Shown piece by piece: positions 26,810-34,650 of a DNA stretch of 59,365 nt (its first letter is position 1; each line of letters opens with the position of its first letter). The position numbers were made by a program, and so were the translations under genes. The notes beneath the pieces were generated by a model. It saw nothing but the letters and a program-made list of their open reading frames with translations. It did not search any database and was not told the DNA's origin. This DNA comes from Planctomycetota bacterium (GTDB taxonomy: Bacteria; Planctomycetota; Phycisphaerae; Sedimentisphaerales; Anaerobacaceae): the NCBI GenBank assembly GCA_019456255.1, contig VRUG01000019.1, forward strand, positions 1 through 59,365. The letters are read 5' to 3'.

Positions 26810-28303
26810 TCAATACCTTCTGGTGGTGATTTTGGCAGGCCTGGCGTAATTAATGAAAAAATATCGTAAAGCGTCTATAGGGTGGTCATAAACGCCATCT
26901 TTTTCTGGTAATTCGGCTGCTATTGCCATCTGATTGTCCGGATAATGATAGCATTGCATTGCTTCTATGAGCCTTGGGCATTTTGGTGAAATAATGAGTC
27001 TGTTTTTTCCGTCTCCGGTTTTTATTGCTCTGCGTATAAGTTCGATGCCTTCAATGATTCGGCTTTTTCTATATTTTAGATGCAGGCCTAAGCTGCGCAA
27101 TTCTCTAACCGGTCCGGTACCTGTAACATCATTTGCCGCAGCACCTGCCGGGTCGCAAAAAGTCGCTGCTATTTTTTCTTCGCAACATGGGGTTCTTGCT
27201 TTTAATTGTTCCGCGTGAACTGCGATAGTTGCTCTGCTTCGCAGGTACTCATCAATCACTCTGACAACTCCATCGCTATCAACTTGAATCCATAAACAAA
27301 CAAACGGATTTGCAAAACCAAAATCAAGTGTTCGATATATCGGGAAAGCCGTGTCATAATCAATCGGCTTTATATGCTGGTCCGGATTGAACTGTTCAAA
27401 GACAACGTTTTCGGTGTTTGGTTTTTTGCATAACATTTCAGATTCAAAACTCGCCCTGCTTGCTCTTTGCATTTGTGTTATGCAGTCATCGATTTTTAGA
27501 TAGCCGTTTGCGTGTTTGGCTTTTCCCTGACAGTCTTCGCTTAGTTTGCATTGAGAACAGTTTCGGCCGATACATTTTTCAATTACTTCCCACATGCACC
27601 ACTTAAAGATGGGCGTGTTTAAGTTTTGGGCGTTAGTGATAACTTTTTGCATCAACCCGTAAGGCTTATGCATTGTGCTGATAACTTCCATTGCGGATGT
27701 CACATTATCGATGCTGTGTGTAGTGAACTTTGCAGCGGCGAAAACATCTTCGTCAAAAAGTTCGACCTCATCGCATCTTAGTTTTTGTACGTGCAGGCCC
27801 CTAACGCTTGTCGCTGACTGAGTAAGCACTTCAACCTTCGAGCCGTTAATAAAACCGCACTTTCCCTTTAAGACATTACCTTTTAAGAACTGTTCAAAGC
27901 CGTTATATAAAAAGTTTACGAGATAATCGTACATTCGCGACGACTGTTCGCCGCTTCCGCCTAAGATTCGTACCTGACAGTTCGGCTTGAAGATGCAGTC
28001 GAGTAAGGTCGCAATGGCAGCTAACTCGGTTTTTCCGCCGCTTCGATTTGCCCAGATAACGGCATCTGCGTTTGGTTTAATTGGTTTGGAAAAATCGGCA
28101 CTGAAGCTATGCCAAAGATAATCCATCGGGCTGTCGTGGTCGTGACAAATCTTTTTATCAGGGATGGTGAGTCCTAAAAATACTTTGATGTAATTTTTGA
28201 GGTCCGTTTTGGTTTTTGGAACGCGGTATCGCAGTTTTTCAAAAACTTGTTCCGCTTTTTGGATATCACCCGCCCTTAGGCGCGGCAATACTAATTGATT
28301 CAT
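26810..28303 (-). CDS. Phage-type terminase large subunit (TerL)
   Basis: 497 residues with both halves of a packaging motor. ATPase: Walker A WANRSGGKT (84-92) and Walker B LRCDEVELFDE (175-185). Nuclease: acidic residues in RTLDFGFANP (Asp327) and FCDPAGAAAND (Asp384), and the C-terminal YDHPIDALRYFF motif of RNase-H-fold terminases. A four-cysteine cluster (Cys244, 249, 252, 258) lies between the two domains and may bind zinc. A GGGGGA site precedes the ATG. There are no portal, capsid or tail genes in the window, and rpiB lies directly upstream. The copy looks complete and potentially active. Confidence 0.85.
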   Translation of the reverse strand: MNQLVLPRLRAGDIQKAEQVFEKLRYRVPKTKTDLKNYIKVFLGLTIPDKKICHDHDSPMDYLWHSFSADFSKPIKPNADAVIWANRSGGKTELAAIATLLDCIFKPNCQVRILGGSGEQSSRMYDYLVNFLYNGFEQFLKGNVLKGKCGFINGSKVEVLTQSATSVRGLHVQKLRCDEVELFDEDVFAAAKFTTHSIDNVTSAMEVISTMHKPYGLMQKVITNAQNLNTPIFKWCMWEVIEKCIGRNCSQCKLSEDCQGKAKHANGYLKIDDCITQMQRASRASFESEMLCKKPNTENVVFEQFNPDQHIKPIDYDTAFPIYRTLDFGFANPFVCLWIQVDSDGVVRVIDEYLRSRATIAVHAEQLKARTPCCEEKIAATFCDPAGAAANDVTGTGPVRELRSLGLHLKYRKSRIIEGIELIRRAIKTGDGKNRLIISPKCPRLIEAMQCYHYPDNQMAIAAELPEKDGVYDHPIDALRYFFINYARPAKITTRRY

Positions 28304-28361
28304 AAATCCCCCGATTATTTGAAATGGCTGTTAACTGCGTCGAAGCAGCCGGCGAAGTTTT

Positions 28362-28793
28362 TTAGATTACCTCTATTTTTTGGATTCTTGCCTGATGTCT
28401 TCCGCCGTCGAATGGCGTTGTTAGCCATGTGTCAACAATTTGAATTGCGGTTTCTATTGTCATCATCCTCTGTCCCAGCGAAATCATGTTTGCGTCATTG
28501 TGCTCTCTGCTAAGCTTTGCTGAGTCAATGTTCCAACACAAAGCACATCTGATACTTTTGACTTTGTTGGCGGCCATTGCCTCGCCGTTTCCTGAGCCTC
28601 CCAATACGATGCCTCGGTCACAGTCTCCAGATGCAACAGCTTTTGCGGTTGGATGTATGAAATCCGGGTAGTCGCACGATTGGTCGGAATCGGTGCCGAA
28701 GTCAACGACCTGGTGTCCGTTTTGGACGAGGTGCTCTTTAATCGTTTGCTTGTACGCAAAGCCCGCGTGGTCGGAACCGATGGCTATTTTCAT
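28362..28793 (-). CDS. rpiB: Ribose-5-phosphate isomerase B
   Basis: Interconverts ribose-5-phosphate and ribulose-5-phosphate. 143 residues starting MKIAIGSDHAGF, with the phosphate/active-site segment GIVLGGSGNGEAMAANK. The active-site Cys of E. coli RpiB is absent; GGSGNGE is the actinobacterial-type variant, which relies on a Glu. The C-terminal GGRHQARIQKIE matches the family. It lies between a lipoprotein gene and the terminase gene on the same strand. Confidence 0.94.
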   Translation of the reverse strand: MKIAIGSDHAGFAYKQTIKEHLVQNGHQVVDFGTDSDQSCDYPDFIHPTAKAVASGDCDRGIVLGGSGNGEAMAANKVKSIRCALCWNIDSAKLSREHNDANMISLGQRMMTIETAIQIVDTWLTTPFDGGRHQARIQKIEVI

Positions 28794-28806
28794 AAACCCA
28801 AAACCC

Positions 28807-29811
28807 TTAGTCGATTGCTTCGAGGCTGTGTACCCATGTAAATCCCATAGTCAGCACATCCGGTCCCCTGTCTGTTCTTTGTTCTTCCGGCGGCTCGGCC
28901 GCAACCCATGTAGCGACCAGCTTTTCGCTATAGCTGTTTATTTTTGCGTTATCGAGGTCCAATATCAAGTGGCCCTTATAATTATCGGTTCCGGCAAACA
29001 TTTTTGCAAAAATTCCCATTCCCTGGTCATCTATCTGGTCCGCTTTTGCCGGTCTTTTTGATGTCGGCATTGCTTCCATTTTAATAGAGGCGATGTTTTT
29101 TCCGTTCTTGCGTGCTACATTTTCTAATGTATAAACTTTTTCGTAGTTTTTAGGCTGAAGCATTCCCTTTGGTGAAGCTTTTATTCTGCTCCAGTTATCG
29201 CCTACAGCGACCTGGCTTTTACCGGCATCGGGCATAGCCAGAATAGAGTGCGCCTTTTTAATATTCTCATTTCCGAAGATTATCTTTGCGATCTGCTTCG
29301 ATTCTTTTTGCTTAACCAAGTTTCGTATTTTTTTTGTGTTTACTACTTTAATAACTTTTCCAGCTGGGCTTAGTTTAATTTTGTAACTTTCTCCAATTAC
29401 TGCCATCAAAGGCTTTTGTGCATCTTCATCTCTGGTGCTGTCAAAATCGACTTGCGCTCCCTGCTGGCTGTGAGTGCGATACTTTAATACCTTAACAGTA
29501 ATGTTAGCCACAGCATTTCCTTTGTCATCGACTTCTTCTATTGTTTGGTCGAATGTAATCTGGCTAACGGTGGTCGTGACTTTCTCGGTGGTTTTGTTAA
29601 TCGAAGGTTGTTCGAACTTGTAGTCCTTGCGAAACTCGACGACTGATTTATATGTTCCTGTTTGTCCAGCCTCGTATTTTATTACCAAGTCTGCCTTTGC
29701 GGCGGCGATTGGAGCTTTTTGGCCTACTTCTCCCTGCTGTGCCTGACAGCCGATGAAAATCATAGCCATGCTAAGGGCTAAAATCACGAAAATGGTTTTT
29801 CTAAATGTCAT
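28807..29811 (-). CDS. Lipoprotein, DUF6263-like
   Basis: 334 residues. Leader peptide with lipobox IFIGC, so probably anchored to a membrane facing the periplasm. The mature part is beta-rich, with repeated strand patterns and the segment ESYKIKLSPAGKVIKV that recalls DUF6263-type lipoproteins; this assignment is from memory of the pattern and is tentative. AAGGAG lies 6 nt before the ATG. No enzymatic motif is visible. rpiB follows 13 nt later, possibly in one operon. Confidence 0.8.
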   Translation of the reverse strand: MTFRKTIFVILALSMAMIFIGCQAQQGEVGQKAPIAAAKADLVIKYEAGQTGTYKSVVEFRKDYKFEQPSINKTTEKVTTTVSQITFDQTIEEVDDKGNAVANITVKVLKYRTHSQQGAQVDFDSTRDEDAQKPLMAVIGESYKIKLSPAGKVIKVVNTKKIRNLVKQKESKQIAKIIFGNENIKKAHSILAMPDAGKSQVAVGDNWSRIKASPKGMLQPKNYEKVYTLENVARKNGKNIASIKMEAMPTSKRPAKADQIDDQGMGIFAKMFAGTDNYKGHLILDLDNAKINSYSEKLVATWVAAEPPEEQRTDRGPDVLTMGFTWVHSLEAID

Positions 29812-29944
29812 GCTAATCTCCTTAAATGGTTAAGCTTACAGCAATTAAGCTACTAATATAGACCGGATATTATAGCAGTCCTGGTCAAAAAATCAACTAA
29901 ATTATCAAAAAACCCGCTTTTGCTGTATTTGGCGGAACTGCTTT

Positions 29945-30130
29945 TTATAATTTGGCTGGATTGCACAGATTTTTTGCCTTTGCCGCTGCCCTGCCGCATT
30001 TTTTGCAAATGAATTTTGGTTCCTTTATAAGCGACCTGTACTCTGCCGGTCGTCGCTGTTGAAATCCAAGATTTACGAGGTAACACAAGTGCTGGTTATG
30101 TCCTGAGTGGGGCATTCTCGGCTTTTCCAT
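29945..30130 (-). CDS. Small zinc-ribbon-like protein
   Basis: 61 residues. The C-terminus holds FICKKCGRAAAKAKNLCNPA, a CxxC...C pattern typical of a small family of uncharacterised bacterial proteins with a single metal site; the N-terminus has GHNQHLCYLVN with further His/Cys. AAGGGAAGGA precedes the ATG. An overlapping frame on the same strand (29853-30086) is longer but lacks these features and is rejected. It lies between the TerS-like and lipoprotein genes. Confidence 0.7.
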   Translation of the reverse strand: MEKPRMPHSGHNQHLCYLVNLGFQQRRPAEYRSLIKEPKFICKKCGRAAAKAKNLCNPAKL

Positions 30131-30206
30131 TTTAATCCTTCCCTTAAATTAAGTTTATCTTTTCACCTGTAATATAATAAGGCGAAAGCCGTTAAGCAAG
30201 CGTTGT

Positions 30207-30623
30207 TTATTTGCCCGCTAAGACAGCTAAAATTTTGCTGGCGTTTTTCGATGAGAGCTTTACTGCGTCTTCCGGCTGGTCGTCGGGCTGGGTTGTCGCT
30301 TGTTTTTTTGCCAGCATTTTCGGCAGTTGGATGATGTCGAGGCATGCTTTTCTCGCGGTCTCCTGTGACTCTGATTCTGTGAGCTGCACGAGTTTTGCCG
30401 CTGCCAGTGTGGCATATCTTGCGATGATAAGTTCACTTTGCCGATACATGGCAGCGATGCGATTATCAAATTCTGCGGCGAAGTTTTCATCTGACTGCCA
30501 TTGGTTAAATACCGATGCTGTTATCTTGTGGTCTTTCAAAACCTGTCCGGTATCAGCATCATCAGAAAATAACTCATCCAGCAGTGATAGTTGTTTTTTA
30601 GTCAATTGCTTTTTTTTGGCCAT
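30207..30623 (-). CDS. Terminase small-subunit-like DNA-binding protein
   Basis: 138 residues. The N-terminal third (LTKKQLSLLDEL...TGQVLKDHKITASVFNQWQSDENF) is a helix-turn-helix of the kind found in phage terminase small subunits, followed by helical segments (FDNRIAAMYRQSELIIARYATLAAAKLVQL) for oligomerisation and a lysine-rich tail. The same GGGGGAT ribosome-binding sequence precedes this gene and terL. With TerL 1.9 kb downstream it would complete a packaging pair. No portal gene follows. Assignment rests on fold pattern and context. Confidence 0.65.
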   Translation of the reverse strand: MAKKKQLTKKQLSLLDELFSDDADTGQVLKDHKITASVFNQWQSDENFAAEFDNRIAAMYRQSELIIARYATLAAAKLVQLTESESQETARKACLDIIQLPKMLAKKQATTQPDDQPEDAVKLSSKNASKILAVLAGK

Positions 30624-30740
30624 TAATCCCCCTTACAATGAGAAAAGATTATAGTAAATACCTAATTAACGTGGCGCTCTATGAGAAATAATGGGCGCAT
30701 TGGGGCAGGTTCATTTAATTATAACTTACTAATATTTAGG

Positions 30741-31286
30741 TCATTTTGACTTTTTTGACTTTTTACTTTTCACTTTCTTTTTTACTTTTTTCTTTGTGGT
30801 TTTTGCAGATATTAACCGAAACACTGGTATTGTTAATGGCGGAAGGCCCATTCGAGCTACTGTGTTTTGAACAAATTCACGCCAATACGGCCATGCATTA
30901 TAAATCCCATTAGTATCTCCAAATGCCTCAAAATTTTCGTTCTTTAGGCCTTTTAAACTTTTGGCTTTGTAAATTATTACAAAGGTTGCCTCAATACTCA
31001 AATCCGGTTCTTTCTTATTATCTTCCGTAGGGCTTGCTTTCAATTTAAATTGCGGAAAAACAAAAATATGGTTAGATTTTTTGTCTACCTCTAGTTTTAT
31101 ATCACAATCAATCTCTAATGAATGCACTCCCTTCCCAGCATTAGGAGTTTGGAGACAACTACAGCTAACCAAACGAAGATTTTCAATCTCAATTTGGTCT
31201 GATATGGCCGCAGCTAATTTATAATCTACAATTTGTTCCGTTTTTGTTTTTTTGTTTTTCTTCTGTACCATTTTTAACTCGCCCAT
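30741..31286 (-). CDS. SecB-like chaperone of a TAC module
   Basis: 181 residues resembling SecB: beta-strand core (VHSLEIDCDIKLEVD, FPQFKLKASP, IEATFVIIYK) and the helical signature YWREFVQNTVARMGLPPLTIP, corresponding to SecB YPYLREFVASTTARMGLPP. The C-terminus is a lysine-rich tail. The start codon overlaps the end of the antitoxin gene. In the Mycobacterium tuberculosis TAC system (Rv1955-Rv1957) a SecB-like chaperone protects and folds the antitoxin; the same gene order here supports this role over general export. Confidence 0.85.
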   Translation of the reverse strand: MGELKMVQKKNKKTKTEQIVDYKLAAAISDQIEIENLRLVSCSCLQTPNAGKGVHSLEIDCDIKLEVDKKSNHIFVFPQFKLKASPTEDNKKEPDLSIEATFVIIYKAKSLKGLKNENFEAFGDTNGIYNAWPYWREFVQNTVARMGLPPLTIPVFRLISAKTTKKKVKKKVKSKKSKKSK

Positions 31287-31678
31287 TTCAATTTTGTATT
31301 AGTTGAATTAAACACTTTAGGTTCTAACTTTTCGATACTTGCTTTGCAAACAGTTCCAATATTTGACAAATCGTATGCTTTCTCGACTTCATAGTTCTTC
31401 TCAAAACTTAAAGAATAAGCATGTACCGCCAAGCCAGACTCCAAAGCCCACATCACATCAGAAATAGTCCTAAGTGTCATATTGGCTCGACCATTGAGGA
31501 GTTGCGTTACATACCCCTTGCTTCTGCCCAGTTTCTGCGCTAAGTCGCTTTTCCTGATATTCTTTTTTTCCATCAATTCGGCAATGAGCTCTGTCGTGTC
31601 TAGAATGAGCTTTTCCTGCAAATAAAACTTCATTTTCACGCTATCATTTTCCAAATTGTCAATTAAAGTATTGGCCAT
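31274..31678 (-). CDS. HigA-like antitoxin with C-terminal chaperone-addiction region
   Basis: 134 residues. Central XRE-type helix-turn-helix (KSDLAQKLGRSKGYVTQLLNGRANMTLRTISDVMWAL, given here for its span at about 58-94) flanked by an N-terminal helix region and a C-terminal tail of about 35 residues ending NTKLKWAS. In TAC systems such a tail is the chaperone-addiction (ChAD) segment. GGGAGG lies 7 nt before the ATG. It is followed by the overlapping chaperone gene and preceded by the toxin gene; it should bind the duplicated operators upstream of the toxin. Confidence 0.85.
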   Translation of the reverse strand: MANTLIDNLENDSVKMKFYLQEKLILDTTELIAELMEKKNIRKSDLAQKLGRSKGYVTQLLNGRANMTLRTISDVMWALESGLAVHAYSLSFEKNYEVEKAYDLSNIGTVCKASIEKLEPKVFNSTNTKLKWAS

Positions 31679-31694
31679 AATAGTGCCTCCCTTA

Positions 31695-32057
31695 CTATTT
31701 TTCCAAATGTTCTTTCATTATTTCCTTTGCACGGGCACCTGCTGTTTTAGGTGATTTGTTCTTCTCTTTTTTAAAAACGTTAGTTAAAACCCAACTTTTG
31801 GTGTCCTGAAAACATAACGCTCTGTATTGGCCTGATTTAAATTCGTATATTTTGCCTTTGAAATGCTTAAACCTACTCTCGCTCAATTTGCCCATTTTTG
31901 CCATTTTTTCTAAAAGAACCTCAAGTTTAATCTTTTCTTGCCAAGACAACTTATCGATATCCTTTTTAGCCGGCATATTGCCGTTTTGGCGTACTGCATA
32001 CTCAATTGTACACCTATCTCCCTTAAACAATACGTTATTTTCGACATCCCTGTTCAT
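31695..32057 (-). CDS. HigB-like toxin (Gp49/RelE superfamily)
   Basis: 120 residues of the phage Gp49-like/HigB family of ribosome-dependent mRNA interferases: strand-helix N-terminus (TIEYAVRQNGN, then helix), KIYEFKSGQYRALCF and the WVLTNVFKKEKNKSP motif with its basic residues, then a C-terminal helix. First gene of the toxin-antitoxin-chaperone operon. The ATG at 32057 lies 8 nt past a TATAAT box, so the mRNA is probably leaderless; no Shine-Dalgarno sequence is present. Confidence 0.88.
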   Translation of the reverse strand: MNRDVENNVLFKGDRCTIEYAVRQNGNMPAKKDIDKLSWQEKIKLEVLLEKMAKMGKLSESRFKHFKGKIYEFKSGQYRALCFQDTKSWVLTNVFKKEKNKSPKTAGARAKEIMKEHLEK

Positions 32058-32058
32058 A

Positions 32059-32080
32059 TAGTTTAATTATAACTAAACTA
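32059..32080 (-). promoter_or_regulatory. TAC operator 1
   Basis: A 22-bp palindrome (TAGTTTAATTA / TAACTAAACTA) with one mismatch. It covers the -10 box and ends one base before the toxin start codon. Operator 2 shares TTATAACTAAACT. Confidence 0.7.
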
Positions 32081-32094
32081 TTTCCTTAAGTCAA
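32066..32094 (-). promoter_or_regulatory. Promoter of the TAC operon
   Basis: Minus strand: TTGACT (32094-32089), 17-nt spacer, TATAAT (32071-32066), an almost perfect sigma-70 promoter. The predicted start (32059-32057) coincides with the toxin ATG. Confidence 0.75.
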
Positions 32095-32116
32095 GCGACT
32101 TATTACGTCAAGCTCT

Positions 32117-32136
32117 AATTTAGTTATAACTAAACT
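32117..32136. promoter_or_regulatory. TAC operator 2
   Basis: A 20-bp palindrome with one mismatch, centred on TAGTTATAACTA, 57 bp (centre to centre) upstream of operator 1. Probably bound by the antitoxin. Confidence 0.6.
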
Positions 32137-32243
32137 TTTCCCCAAAAACCCTCTTTTCAGTATTATAAACAAGGTTTTTTTGACTTAATTTTTCTGCCTT
32201 TTTTCATAGGATAGCTGTTTTTTGGTTAGTTGTTTTTTTTTGG

Positions 32244-32864
32244 TCATTCGTTGGTCTCCAGAAAATTATCGGCGATTTTATTTAGTGCTACGGCGTTTCT
32301 TTTGGCTTTGGTTTTTCCATCGGCATTTGCCAGCGAAATCGCTTTTTCAATTGTTTGCTTTTGAGATTCGGTGACGAAAAAGATTAGCGGGGTTGCTAAA
32401 TTTTGGGCTTGTCTTAACGGGATCTGGGGTAATTTGAGATTTGTTAATTGTTCGATTTGTTTTTTGGTCTGGGGCAGTAGCCTTGAGAGGTTTTTTGTTT
32501 CAATTTGTGCGTTTAGCCTTTTTAGGATCGCGATTTTTTTGCCAAGCATATCCGAGCCGCTGAGGCGATTGAGCGTCATTAAAAGAACGTCGGTTTGCTT
32601 GTCGTCGAGGTCCCAGATGATGCAATCGGCGACGGCAGCTTGCAATTTTTCGAGGGCCTTTTTTCGATGATGGCCATTAATGATCTGATAGCAATTTTTC
32701 TTTTTCGGGTGGGGCCTGACGACTAAAGGCTCATAACAGCCGGTGCTTTCGATGTTGCGGGAGAGCTTGTTGAAATTTGTTTTGCTCATGCGGTTAGGGT
32801 TGTCGGGATGGTCGATGAGTTTTGCCAACGCAATCGATTCAATCTGTGATTTGGTGTCGGTCAT
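32244..32864 (-). CDS. ParB/Srx-fold nuclease-like or CTPase-like protein
   Basis: About 206 residues from the ATG at 32864, which overlaps the stop codon of the GNAT gene (ATGA). N-terminal ParB domain: ALAKLIDHPDNPNRMS, the PLVVRPHP strand and INGHHRKKALEKL, which corresponds to the GERRxRA box. The C-terminal part is helical and lysine-rich. It lacks an evident ParB central HTH for parS. Relatives occur in phages and plasmids. In this cluster it is translated with the GNAT and ABC proteins, while the TAC module separates it from the TerS-like gene. Confidence 0.8.
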   Translation of the reverse strand: MTDTKSQIESIALAKLIDHPDNPNRMSKTNFNKLSRNIESTGCYEPLVVRPHPKKKNCYQIINGHHRKKALEKLQAAVADCIIWDLDDKQTDVLLMTLNRLSGSDMLGKKIAILKRLNAQIETKNLSRLLPQTKKQIEQLTNLKLPQIPLRQAQNLATPLIFFVTESQKQTIEKAISLANADGKTKAKRNAVALNKIADNFLETNE

Positions 32865-33571
32865 TTTAGAGTCAGCTCCTTTTTGGGGTTGAACCATATA
32901 TAATACATGGGCCTTTTTGTGAGTTTGCTCAGTACGAACCGCGTGCGTTCGATGCTGTGGGGCATGTATCGCTGTGCGTTGTATTTTTGCAGGAATTTTT
33001 GGATCTGTGTTTCGATCAAGTTTTGGTTAGAAACGCCGAGTGAATTGATTTTTTTGTGGATTGTTTTGGGGTCGAGCAGGCAGCGGCTTTCGATTCCAAC
33101 TATGCTAAATGCTTCGGTGAGTTGTTTTACCGCAAGCGATTCTGTTGGCCTGTAAGCTGTCATGCCTGCTTTTTCAAAGAAAGGATTTACAAGCCCCATC
33201 ACCGCAGCGGCCTCGACTATCGGGGTGTCCATTAGCTTCATGGTCTCGCGCACAATTGTCCCTGCGAGTCCGAGTCCCCGATAGCGAGGCTCTACGATGA
33301 CCCTCCCAATGCAGCAGATGTTGTCGTTAATAAGAGTGATTCTTGTTTTCCTGTCGAGGCCGTTGAATAGTTGACCACAGGCAATATTGCGAAGCTCCAT
33401 AACCGGCGAGGGCATTGTGTAGACGATGGCCGCTATGGCAGGTCTTATCGCGAATATTTTTTTGAACGGCCCCAGCCTTTTGCCACGGTAATGAAAATGA
33501 GAAAGGGCCTTGTAATCTTCAAGGTTACCCGGGACAATTTTTAAATTCTTAGTGACGGTACACTTTGGCAT
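32861..33571 (-). CDS. GNAT-fold protein paired with an ABC ATPase (COG2401-like)
   Basis: 236 residues. The GNAT acetyl-CoA-binding motif is RVIVEPRYRGLGLAGTIV (about 91-108), with flanking strands CIGRV and the NPFFEKAGM segment. The N-terminal LEDYKALSHFHYRG is characteristic, as I recall, of the acetyltransferase half of COG2401 proteins, in which an ABC-type ATPase and a GNAT domain are fused. Here the halves are separate adjacent genes. Substrate unknown. The stop overlaps the ParB start. Confidence 0.8.
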   Translation of the reverse strand: MPKCTVTKNLKIVPGNLEDYKALSHFHYRGKRLGPFKKIFAIRPAIAAIVYTMPSPVMELRNIACGQLFNGLDRKTRITLINDNICCIGRVIVEPRYRGLGLAGTIVRETMKLMDTPIVEAAAVMGLVNPFFEKAGMTAYRPTESLAVKQLTEAFSIVGIESRCLLDPKTIHKKINSLGVSNQNLIETQIQKFLQKYNAQRYMPHSIERTRFVLSKLTKRPMYYIWFNPKKELTLK

Positions 33572-33577
33572 ATTGAG

Positions 33578-34222
33578 TTATCTTTTTTGTTTGTAGATGA
33601 CCTTGGCTGGGCCGGAAAGGTTTTTTATTACCAGTACATCCGGCAAGAGGTCGGCAAGCATATCATCGTGACTCGAAGCGAGAATAAATGTCACATTGTG
33701 CTTTTCGGCGAATCTATGGACATTATATGAAATGACGGCGGCGGTAATGCGGTCGAGTTGTGAGCAGAATTCATCGATAAAGATGAATTTCTTTTTAGCT
33801 GACAGCGCAACGGCGAGCTTGAATCTCCATTTTTGTCCTTCGCTTAGCCTGGCAGGTGAATTGAGGACGCAGAAACAATCATTGAGCCCTGCGGTGCTTA
33901 GAAAACGCAAGCCTTTAAGATAATCGTCGTTTATGCAATCAATCAGGGCCTTGTTGTCGGGCAGTTGAATCTGGGAGAGATTAATTCTGTCACTTTTTCG
34001 GATTTCTTTTTCAAGTTCATTAAACAGAACGGTTTTTCCCGAACCGCTTGGGCCTGTAATGTAGACGATGTCGCCGGGTTTTATTTTTAGCGAGCATTTG
34101 TGTGTGGTATTTTGCTCGGTCAACTTTTCAGTAGTTAGTCCGAACATTCGCATTACGGATGTGACTTTATCTGTAAGCTTTACGTTTAAGGCGAATTGTC
34201 TATATAAATTGTAAGTCTGCAT
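33578..34222 (-). CDS. ABC-type ATPase, COG2401-like, without membrane partner
   Basis: 214 residues. Walker A GPSGSGKT, signature LSEGQKWR (variant of LSGGQ), Walker B KKFIFIDEF, D-loop CSQLD, and a C-terminal ASSHDD with the switch His. There are no membrane segments and no permease gene, so it is not a transporter by context. The GNAT gene follows 6 nt after its stop. An N-terminal ~45-residue segment precedes the ATPase core. COG2401-type proteins combine these two activities; their function is not known to me. Confidence 0.82.
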   Translation of the reverse strand: MQTYNLYRQFALNVKLTDKVTSVMRMFGLTTEKLTEQNTTHKCSLKIKPGDIVYITGPSGSGKTVLFNELEKEIRKSDRINLSQIQLPDNKALIDCINDDYLKGLRFLSTAGLNDCFCVLNSPARLSEGQKWRFKLAVALSAKKKFIFIDEFCSQLDRITAAVISYNVHRFAEKHNVTFILASSHDDMLADLLPDVLVIKNLSGPAKVIYKQKR

Positions 34223-34236
34223 TTTTTTGTAATGTA

Positions 34237-34650
34237 TTATTTCTGTTTTATAATTTGTTTAATTTTCAGAATGGTTTCTCTAGCATTGTAGAAACTCGTA
34301 TGTCTTTTAGCTGCAATTGCCTTTTGTGAAAGTCCGGTTAAAAAGTAATCTCTCGCAATAGCCATTTGTGTTTTTGTGAGTTTGTCACGATTTTTGAGAC
34401 ACTCGATATACTCACCTTCGATAAGTCTTTCAGTAATTTTTCGAATTCTTCTTGCGATATTTGCTTCGTTAACCCCAATGAGTCTGGCCAATTGCCGATA
34501 TGAGTTTCCGTTGCTCAGATGCATAGTCATAATCAGCCTGTCGGTTCCGACAAGCAGCGAGACCCTGTTTCTCAGTGTTTCTATTTTTCCTCGATAGCTG
34601 CTTTTTGCTTTCAGCTGGTCCGGTGAAATATTGGGATTAAGCCGTCGCAT
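34237..34650 (-). CDS. Sigma-factor-like double HTH protein
   Basis: 137 residues, basic, with two helix-turn-helix segments: SYRQLARLIGVNEANIARRI (about 51-70) and LSQKAIAAKRHTSFYNARET (about 109-128). The second resembles sigma-70 region 4 / LuxR-like recognition helices, but no region 2 is present, so it is not a complete sigma factor. A GGGGA site precedes the ATG. It is the first gene of the cluster leading to the ABC ATPase and may regulate it. Confidence 0.7.
   Translation of the reverse strand: MRRLNPNISPDQLKAKSSYRGKIETLRNRVSLLVGTDRLIMTMHLSNGNSYRQLARLIGVNEANIARRIRKITERLIEGEYIECLKNRDKLTKTQMAIARDYFLTGLSQKAIAAKRHTSFYNARETILKIKQIIKQK

Noticed and set aside
29853..30086. 77-codon minus-strand ORF
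   Set aside because: Overlaps the zinc-ribbon gene in another frame and lacks a ribosome-binding site and family features.
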